This document shows, in pieces, positions 56,565-64,000 of a stretch of DNA of 64,000 nucleotides; positions within the stretch are counted from its first letter, which is position 1, and each line of letters begins with the position of its first letter. Source of the stretch: Bettongia penicillata ogilbyi (Eukaryota; Chordata; Mammalia; Diprotodontia; Potoroidae); the NCBI GenBank assembly GCA_023548195.1, contig JAJHZJ010000252.1, positions 6,271,184 through 6,335,183 on the forward strand. The letters are read 5' to 3'. Below the pieces are notes generated by a model. That model saw nothing but the letters and a program-made list of their open reading frames with translations. It was not told the DNA's origin and did no database searches. The position numbers were made by a program, and so were the translations under genes.

Positions 56565-57570
56565 CATAAATTTGATTCAATTAAACAAGCATTTATTGAG
56601 CACCTAATAAATGCTGGGCATTATACCAGGTGCTAGGTGTACAGAGACAAAAAATGGAAATGTCCCTACCTTCAAGGAACTTATGCTGGAGGAAAACTAA
56701 AGTATAGTAGTGTTGAGGTTTCAACCCAGGGATGCCAAAAACTGTTGAGGTTTCAGCTCTGAAACATCAGAAACTATTGAGGTTTCATGATGTGTTGGGG
56801 TGGAATCACCTCAAAGAATTCAGAGTCAGACCACCTCTATCCAAATATAGGCATTTATTGGGATTGACTCCTGTCATGAAGTGGGTTAAGTTCCAAGAGG
56901 AATTAGCAACCTCAGAGAAAGCAAGATGGATTTTTGTAGGGTAAAGATGCAATTATGTAATAGAAATTTACATAGAATATAAGAATATGATTAATATTAA
57001 AAAGGTAGGAGGAGTTTGTTAAGGGATTAGTAAAGGAGGAGGGGTATCATCTGTGGTTAGGTGGTTAAACATTCTGGCTATGCTGTCCTCCAGTTGTCTA
57101 GCTATTGTGGTCCTATCTGGTCAAGCTAGATAGGTAGATATTGTGGTCTTGTCTTGGACTAGATAGATGATGTAATTGTGATTGAATACAAGAAAACACC
57201 TGTTCAAATATGTGAAAATGAATCTGGGGGCAGTAGCTAGATAGAGGGAGTGATTGGGTTCCCACTGGAATGAGGAACATTATAGCAGCCCTATTAGAAT
57301 CCCATCAGTAGTATATTTAAAGTAAATCTAGAGTGGATACAAAGTAGAGAAAAGGGAAGATCTGTAACAATGGGAGAGCAGGAAAGACCTCATACTGGAG
57401 GTGATAATTCCTTGATCTTTGAAGGAAGCTAGGGATTCTGAGAAAGGCAAGCAGGGGTAGTTTTCCATGTTTAGAGGAAAGAGTTCAAAGGCACAGAGGT
57501 GGGAGATGGCATGTTAAATATGAGGAACAGCAAGTAGGTCAACTTGGCTGGCATGCATAATTGTGTGTGT
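56565..57570 (-). mobile_element. L2-type LINE, antisense, split by a solo LTR
   Basis: The left part (56575-56706) reads 'aacaagcatttattgagcac', 'ctgggcattataccaggtgc' and 'ctaccttcaaggaacttatg'. The right part (57312-57570) reads 'tttgaaggaagctagggatt', 'ggtagttttccatgtttaga' and 'atgaggaacagcaagtaggt'. The two halves are consecutive in antisense L2 order. Confidence 0.8.
56711..57307 (-). mobile_element. Solo LTR of another family, with 4-bp target-site duplication
   Basis: On the minus strand it starts TGATGGGATTC and ends CCTCAACA. A polyadenylation signal AATAAA (reverse of TTTATT, 56854-56859) lies about 145 bases from the 3' end, as expected for R/U5. Four-base repeats GTAG flank it (56707-56710 and 57308-57311). 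It interrupts an antisense L2. Near its 3' end the segment 'tgttgaggtttca' is repeated in the + strand at 56711 and 56743, and again in a variant at about 56777. No retroviral coding sequence is attached. Confidence 0.7.
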
Positions 57571-57589
57571 CTAACACCCGACAAGTCAT

Positions 57590-58140
57590 CATAAAACAGG
57601 GAGATGTACACTTGTTAAAGTTGTTCATTATTGTGATGGAGGGAATCTAGCATGGATCACAAAGTGAAGAGGATGGAGAGGTCCTCCAGATAATCCTGTT
57701 TGTGGATGATGACATGTTGGTTCCATCAAGTCTTGGAATAGTAGAGAGCAATGCATTTAAACCCTAAACACTGATTACATGGAAGAGATTGGTAATCATT
57801 CAAAATTTTTTTTGCCTGACTATTCACATAAGAAAGACCAAGTGGATTAACAATTATCATATATATATGTATATATATATAATATCTCATATATATATAT
57901 CTCATTTTAATAGCGACATTTTAGTGGTACTGCTCTTTGGCAGTGAGACATGGAATATAGCAATCTCTGAAGAAATGAAAATGACTATTACACAGAGGGC
58001 AATGGAGAGGTGCATGATGGGTGTGAGCAGGCTGAAGCATGTAGTAAATGATGAACTTCAAAGATCACCCATCCATGTCTATGTTATGCTACTTATCCAT
58101 GTCTTCCCAAAGATGTGTCATAGGCGTCCAATGTACTAGA
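57590..58140 (+). mobile_element. RTE-like LINE relic with intact FVDD box
   Basis: 'ILFVDDDMLVPSS' at about 57693-57730 is the reverse-transcriptase catalytic block. After a gap and a TA repeat, a frame at 57920-58060 reads 'LLFGSETWNIAISEEMKM', then 'TQRAMERCMMGVSRLKHV'. The pattern G.E.W......Q+AMER.M+G is typical of an RTE-type C-terminal domain. It differs from the element at 55220, so two lineages are present. Both are broken. Confidence 0.7.
57860..57905. repeat. (TA)n microsatellite
   Basis: TA runs are interrupted by 'tgta' and 'atctca'. Confidence 0.9.
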
Positions 58141-58561
58141 CTCCTCCTTTGCTTCTCTTGACATCAAAAGGATGCTTAGTCATACCTTAATCTCTATGTG
58201 GCCAGTACATCTTGTTCGAATATTTGTGAAGGTAGTTAAAATGGATGTAGCCCCCACTCTTTTATGTCTTCAAAAGGAAGTGTTTCTGGTCCACAGTGTG
58301 GTGACTGGAATAACAGATATTCACTAAGTTTTGTAAACTACTCACTCCTTATGTGCTAGTGGCCTTTTCTGTTACCTTATATGACTGGGCAATTCCATCA
58401 ATGGTTTATACTTTCCTTCCTTGGACCAATCACATCTAAGGAAAAATTTCCTTGCCTTTTGGGGGTTGTGTGTGGAGGGGAGGAATAGCCTAGCATTCGT
58501 AGAAGGAACATTGGTAGATATTGCTCCTAGGAGATCTGAAAGTCCTAAAAGTCTTCTAGAG

Positions 58562-58727
58562 CAGTGGTGTCAAAGCTTCTGGATACCTAGAGGCTGCATA
58601 TTGACTTAAGAAATCACAAATTAACATTATCTACATTTTATTGTGTTTTAATTTATTATGTGAAACATTTCTCAATTTGTTTTAATTTGGTTCAGCCAAA
58701 GCATTCACCTTGAATTTGACATTTCTA
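58562..58727. mobile_element. hAT-type MITE
   Basis: Ends CAGTGGTGTCAAA and, in reverse, TAGAAATGTCAAA form inverted repeats. The interior 'aaatcacaaattaacattat' and 'ctacattttattgtgtttta' are AT-rich, as in other small hAT copies. Eight-base flanks 'ttctagag' (58554-58561) and 'ctctagtg' (58728-58735) agree at 6 of 8. Confidence 0.7.
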
Positions 58728-58739
58728 CTCTAGTGATGT

Positions 58740-60390
58740 TCTACCACTGAAATGGCTGTAGGGCCATAATGGGAACAACCTTAATCTCAAAGATATGAGA
58801 AGTCTGACATAGACAGCCCTGGAAGAGGAAAAGTAAAAAACTAGAATAGAAATAACTCCCTCTTCCCAACAACAAACGATGTAATGTTATAGCCCCCTGT
58901 AAAATTTATAAAAGAGAAGGAAGACCAAAATCCCAAGTTATATTTCTTTTCAAAAGGACCAAGTTTCAGATCTTAATGATCTGTGATATATGATACCAAA
59001 TTATTCCATTTCACAGTGGGTCTCCTGATGTAAAGCAGTGATGCCACTAGGGACATGAGGAACAGCATCAATATTGACACTTTGAGAATAGTCTCTGATT
59101 TTCATCATGGTTCAGGATTATTTGTAGTAAGGTAGCTAAAAGATCATTATGGTTTATCGAGGTTTGCACAATACCACCATCCCCTCAGTGTTCTTTCGCA
59201 CACAAGCCAATACATCTCTTCTTTGGGAGACCCATCAAGGGGATAGACAGCCAATGAAAATGCACACAGTTGAAAGATAGGCACTGAATCTCTGCACTTA
59301 TAAAAACCTCTAGTGAGGGGCTGCCCCTTCCTTTTATAAAGTGGCGTGGACTTTCCCTCTTCTTAGTTTGGAACTGAGGATTACTTCCAAGTCCAATTAA
59401 ATATCTTTACCCCATTTATGTAGAGATAAATAAGTTTATCTCTTCCATGTCATTACAGAGAATACTGCCTATTGGTCTTCCAAGTCCTGTCAAGGAAGAA
59501 ATTGTCCCAGCCACCCCAGAACAAAGGATACTCGAACCATTTACCAAAGATGTATGTAGCTATCTGAGGATGCAAGATTCTTGAGGCCTGGATCACTTTG
59601 TGCCTTGGATGGCATAAGGAAATTAACTCATCTTTCCTGAGTATGACTTCTTGGAGGCTGGACTTGAGAAACTTTTGGCCCAGAGAGGTCTACCTTTTTC
59701 CTAGGTAGCAATAATTCATTGTAAATATAACTTCTTAGAGATTGGACACCAGCTGCTGGTATTTGTGGTGAATGATGATGATAATATTGTTTGTTGGGGC
59801 AAATCACTTGCCTCTCAGATGGAGGAAGAGGGTCAGTTTGTCAGCTGGGAGAAGCTATGAGACCATGGACACTCTGACTGGCATGAGGAGCTTGATTGGG
59901 CAGAAATAGCCACCTCAATCTTTAGTGAGGTGGATAATATAGTCTCCTATTTAGTAAAAATATAACATCAGAACTCCCATGTCCAGATTGGCAAAAGACT
60001 TACTTTCCAATCTCTGCTGTTCTTGTAACAGAAACATCTTAGTTGTTTATTTCATCAGAGAGTCTCACGTGCCTCAGACAACTGTTTTCAATGGAACATA
60101 TTGGCAAAATCTCTGCATTGATCCTATTCCCCAAAGTGGAGAGTCTTTGATTATCTAATACTGTTCTCCCAATGCTGCACACCATTTGGCTAGACCCATG
60201 GCCACCACTCCGAAATAGGTATAGAAGAAAATATGACTAATCCATCTCTCACACACAATGACCATTTGACTGATTTTCTTATGCTTGAGTATGACCTTTA
60301 TTTATGAAGGATACTAATATGTGAGGGAGTGAAATCTTGAATGTACCATTTCCATTTAACAATTGACACCTTCTTCTTGGTCCTATCCTT
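58740..60390. other. 1.65 kb without recognised gene or repeat
   Basis: The sequence is less AT-rich than average and contains TATA-like 'cttataaaaacc' (59299-59310) and 'cttttataaagtgg' (59331-59344), so an unrecognised old LTR is possible. No end pair or duplication was found. No coding sequence is supported. Confidence 0.35.
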
Positions 60391-60394
60391 CTTG

Positions 60395-61240
60395 TCTAGA
60401 GGTAGTTCATCAGTAAGTACTTATTAAGTGCTTACTATGTGCCAGACACTGTGTTAAGTGCTGGGGATAAAGAATAAAAAGAGACAAAAAGATAGTTCCT
60501 GCCCTGAGGAGCTCAAGTCTAATGGGGACCAAGTCAAGTTAAGTCAATAAGCATTTATTAAATGTTATTATGTGCCAGTCACTTATGCTAATTAATGACT
60601 GGGGAAATGAAGGAAAGAAAAAAGTCCTTGCCCTCAAGAGACTCACATTCTGATAGAGGAGATATCAAGCAAACAAGTATGTAAGTAGAAGATATATACA
60701 GGGTAAACTGGAGATAATCTCATAGGGAAAGCATTACCATTGAGGGGCCTGGGAAAAGCTTCTTTCAGAGAGTGGGGTTTTAGCTGAAACTTCAAGGAAG
60801 TCAAGATGTAGAGATAAGCAAAGACAACATTCTAGGCTAAGGACAGTCAGCCAATGAGAATGCACAGAGTTGGAAGACAAAGTGTCTTTGAGGATGAGGA
60901 GGAAGAACGCCAGTGTCACAAGATTATAGCATGTGAAGTGGAATGAAGTCCATGAAGACCTGACTTCTGAGGAATGCTGTTTTTCCAGTTTGCCAATGGT
61001 GCTGACTTCTTTAAGAGAGAGAATCAAAACCGAACTTCAGCAGCTGTTAATCCAGTCGCCTAGGGATACCCCAAGGCACAGAGAAAGGAAATGAAGTATA
61101 TATGAGGAACAGAGACCAATTTTACTGAATCTAAGAGTGTGGAATAGTAATGTTTAATGATCCTAGAAAAATTAGGTTGGGACTATTGTACAGGGGTTTA
61201 AAAGCTAAACAGAGGCATTTATATGTTATCCCATAGGAAA
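60395..61240 (-). mobile_element. L2-type LINE, antisense, with a repeated 3' end
   Basis: The 3' end pattern occurs twice: 60405-60530 ('aagtacttattaagtgctta', 'ctgccctgaggagctcaagt') and 60540-60660 ('aagcatttattaaatgttat', 'ccttgccctcaagagactca'). It continues with 'agagtggggttttagctgaa', 'aacattctaggctaagg' and 'gtacaggggtttaaaagcta'. This is either two insertions or a local duplication. Confidence 0.8.
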
Positions 61241-61988
61241 TGGGAAGTTTCTGGAGTTACTGCGTAGGAAATATATTTCATATATCCTAAGACCCCAATT
61301 TGTTTGGTGTTGACTACATTGGATAGCTTAATTAACTAAAGGTTTCTATTTGGTCCTACTCATGTTTGGGTATCTGTTTCCACAAGCTTGTGATGCTACT
61401 TCTTTCGGTAGTCTGACCTGCAAAACTCCACACAGAAACTGGGGTGTTTTGATAGACCCTTTGGGGGTCCTGTAATAGGATAGTAGCTTGGTTTTATTCT
61501 CTGGGAGCCCCTTGTATCTAAGTTCTTTGGGGGCTTTCGGGATGTCTTAGGCTGATGTGGGGTTAATCAGTCTTTATTACCCCAGTGTTGGATGTCATGG
61601 TCTAGTTTTACTGACACTCTCATAGGCTGTTGATCAATTACTTCCTTATCGGTCTCTTGTCTCAGGTGTCACACTCAAAGATCCCTCCAGGAGAGGGCAT
61701 GGTCGTTACTCTCCCACTTAGCTATTCTATGACTAAATAACCCTCCTTTTAATAATTGTTAATTACATGTGAGTGCTTCATTATGTCCAGTTTTTGAGTC
61801 TAAGTTATCAGACTCACCTATATCAAGCCTAATATCTAGTTCCCAGAGACTTAGGACATGAAATTTATAGGTCTAGGTTTTATCAGTGTAGGTCTGTAAT
61901 GGAAGGTGTTGGTCCAATTAGGGAAATGAAGGGTAGCAGCAGCAGATAGATGTAAGATGGAGCAGTTGGACAATAGGGTAGCTGGGTG
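61241..61988. other. No recognised gene or repeat
   Basis: It may be part of an old LTR-type element next to the LTR at 61989, but no ends or coding pieces were identified. Confidence 0.35.
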
Positions 61989-62548
61989 TGTATAGCAGCA
62001 AACACCCTGACATATCTAGGATGGCCTGCTAGCACAGGTCCTTAGATCTGCCTTTCTAAAAGGAAAGTAACTGAGGGGTCAAGAATCTACTTTAATTACA
62101 TTCACCAACAGGGAAAATACAATCAGAGAAATAAAGACCAACAGACAGGGCTTCTAACTGTCTGACCATAAGCAATACATACATCAGAGATCAACAGAGA
62201 TCTAACTGTCCAACCATTACATACATACATAGTTATCAGAAAGAACTACCAACTTCTAGGTTTTCAAAGCCGTGGGTCTCCTTAATGGCTTCTCAGAGTC
62301 TCATCTGGCACATGAGCCTTCTTCCAAAGAGTAGCTCCAAAGCAAAACCTCACCTCAGACTATTTGTAACAAAGTTTCAGCTCCTGATTGGCTCAGAGTC
62401 AGTAGGCATGAAATCTACATGACTCAGTTGAGCTGTGAACTGTAAGGGTTTAAAGGAGATTGAGCCTTCAGATGTTCATAATTTAGCCTGAGCCTGGGAA
62501 ACTGAACTCCAAAAAGAAAAAAAAAATTTAACTTTGCTTGCTGTTACA
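61989..62548 (-). mobile_element. Solo LTR, copy 3 of the family
   Basis: Landmarks shared with the copies at 24.6 and 44.3 kb are 'gatctgcctttctaaaagga', 'gaggggtcaagaatctactt', 'gaccaacagacagggcttct', 'ctgtctgaccataagcaata', 'gagtctcatctggcacatga' and 'ccaaagcaaaacctcacctc'. The end 'ctgttaca' matches the CA end. The right 150 bases differ from the other copies. The outer ends are approximate and no duplication was found. Confidence 0.6.
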
Positions 62549-62654
62549 GTATGTTTTAGCATACCTGATACTGTTTTTACAGGCTGATGCCACTATTACA
62601 TATATCCTCTTTTACTTGCCCTTACAAGGATATATCTTCCTATATGTATATATG

Positions 62655-62655
62655 T

Positions 62656-62708
<53 letters not shown>

Positions 62709-62815
62709 ACTAATTATATGTATTTATATATATGTGTATGTCTGTATATATATATACAGACACACATGTATATATGTATATGTATACATATCTATATCTA
62801 TCTAGTTATCTATCT
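62655..62815. repeat. TA-rich compound microsatellite
   Basis: A long TA run (62666-62703) is followed by TATG, TGTA and CATA units. Confidence 0.95.
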
Positions 62816-64000
62816 TTAAAATCAAAGTTGGCTGCTGAGGTCCCTGTGAATATACATTATGCTTTTCAAACAACTCTTATTTTTCATGCTCACTGGAATT
62901 TTTTCCTTTCATATATTCATGATTTTATTCTTGAGATTCTTCCCTTCCTCCTGGGCTGAGTTCTCCTGCTGAGTTAATTTGAATCTTTGGTACTCTATCT
63001 ATCCTTTCTTTGTACTCTGAAATCTATAATCTCTATAGCCAGGATGCATGTCAGCAACTTCTCTATCAGAAATTCAAGGAGGGAATAGCTATTTACTCCT
63101 GGGGAGGTCCTTGTCAACCTCTTCTAATATACACTGAGATAATTCCTTCTTGTTAGTTAGTCCCCTTTGTATATTCCATTCACTGGGCTCTCCATATACC
63201 ACCAGAAGGACTTTAACCATAAGGTGTCATGGTGCCATGTCTGGGTACCTGACCAATCACTCTGTCCTCTGCATATGTATTACCCTTCCTTAATTCTGCT
63301 ACAGTGTGAGTTATGTTACTATTTTGATCAAATTTTGCCTTCTTATGTCAGAATGTTATTGATCAAGACTAACTTTGGCTAGTTTCATAGTTCAAACTTG
63401 AGACTGGAATGAGACACAGACCATTGAGCAGGTAACAAAGGAAGGTTTACTTAGTTTTACACAGATAACACCAACTATGCCAGTTGTAGGGTGGGAGACA
63501 ACACAGAAGAGACTGGAGTGGGAGTGGGAACTTTTCTAGCAGGTTCACTCTTGATCTGGGCAGCCAAAAGGACAGCATTGGAGACATGATAAGGGGTTAA
63601 TTAACTACTTTATTCTAGTCTTCTCAAAGGGTTTGCTGATAAAAGAGCACAACTCCTACACCATCTCCTAATTACTCCTCTTGTAAGGAAGGGCAAGATT
63701 GGGAGTTCCAACTTCTACAGGATTGCCTAGGTCTCGATGGTGGCTGATCGAGAGGCACAAAGCATTCTTGCTTATGCGTTCTCCACCTAAGCCTTGAGGG
63801 GCAGTGATCAAGGCATGCACACATGCACATTTCCCTTGTGTATTCCTATTATCCCCTTACTGACCACTTGATTTATAGGGTAACAGATAAAGAAGGCAAT
63901 CTGCCAGTAATAACCTCACAAGTTTACATCAACTTTAGCAATGTCATGGTGACTTAGCATAGTGCATGCACACTGAACTGTTTATAATTTAACTTAAATG
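62816..64000. other. No recognised gene or repeat to the window end
   Basis: The interval 63400-63860 has the even base composition of an old LTR ('ggaaggtttacttagtttta') but no ends could be fixed. No exon was recognised. Confidence 0.35.

Larger units (their letters stand above)
39242..64000 (+). other. Putative long first intron of the gene beginning at 39089
   Basis: If the exon 1 donor is used, the rest of the window is intron, since no second exon with an ASH-like continuation was recognised on the + strand. This is inferred. The interval is filled with repeats, listed separately. Small exons of 100-150 bases could be missed by eye. Confidence 0.4.

Noticed and set aside
63400..63860. 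Possible LTR near the window end
   Set aside because: Composition is suggestive, but no TG/CA ends, polyadenylation signal or duplication could be fixed.

Overview
The window is a gene-poor stretch of mammalian nuclear DNA, almost certainly from a marsupial. The evidence is the repeat set. There are CORE-SINEs whose 3' tail resembles the end of an RTE LINE (MAR1 type) and tRNA-derived SINEs of the WSINE type. There are many old L2/L3 (CR1-clade) LINEs, L1s with the marsupial-style 3'UTR, a nearly complete HAL1 (an ORF1-only 'half-L1'), RTE/BovB-like relics, hAT and TcMar MITEs, and solo LTRs. The species cannot be fixed from sequence alone. Repeat family names are recognised by eye from memory and were not searched. 

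Only one protein-coding feature is supported. Around 38.74-39.30 kb lies a CpG island with a promoter and a first coding exon (39089-39241, +). It encodes 51 residues resembling the start of an ASH/MSP-type immunoglobulin-like domain, as found in ciliary proteins of the HYDIN/CFAP group; CFAP47 is the best guess. The promoter carries a palindromic RFX X-box next to a CCAAT box, and 138 bp further on a second dyad of the same design. Both fit a gene for motile cilia. The first intron would run past the end of the window; no second exon was recognised. 

Layout. 0.9-5.2 kb: an old sense L1 split by a reverse L1 tail, a deleted Tigger1-like transposon and a second TcMar MITE. 6.1-7.4 kb: an antisense L2 with a MIR. 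12.6 kb: a hAT MITE with 8-bp duplications. 13.3-17.1 kb: a sense L2 split by L1 pieces and a MAR1 SINE. 18.7-19.5 kb: compound microsatellite and a likely LTR. 21.6-23.3 kb: antisense L1. 24.6-25.1 kb: an LTR. 29.1-30.3 kb: a non-L1 LINE relic with a CCAA tail. 33.4-36.1 kb: HAL1 with target-site duplication. 38.7-39.3 kb: promoter and exon 1. 39.4-44 kb: intronic L2 and SINE pieces. 44.3-47.8 kb: an LTR carrying an internally deleted L1. 55.2-58.1 kb: two RTE-type relics and, between them, a solo LTR inside an L2. 58.6 kb: a second hAT MITE. 60.4-61.2 kb: antisense L2. 62.0-62.5 kb: a third LTR of the same family as those at 24.6 and 44.3 kb. 

The rest is AT-rich sequence in which no gene, RNA gene or CRISPR-like structure was seen. 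No novel multi-gene system is apparent. The points most worth checking are the paired X-box promoter, the G-quadruplex motif beside the exon 1 splice donor, the Tigger1-like element in a marsupial context, and the nested insertions whose duplications give a clear order of events.
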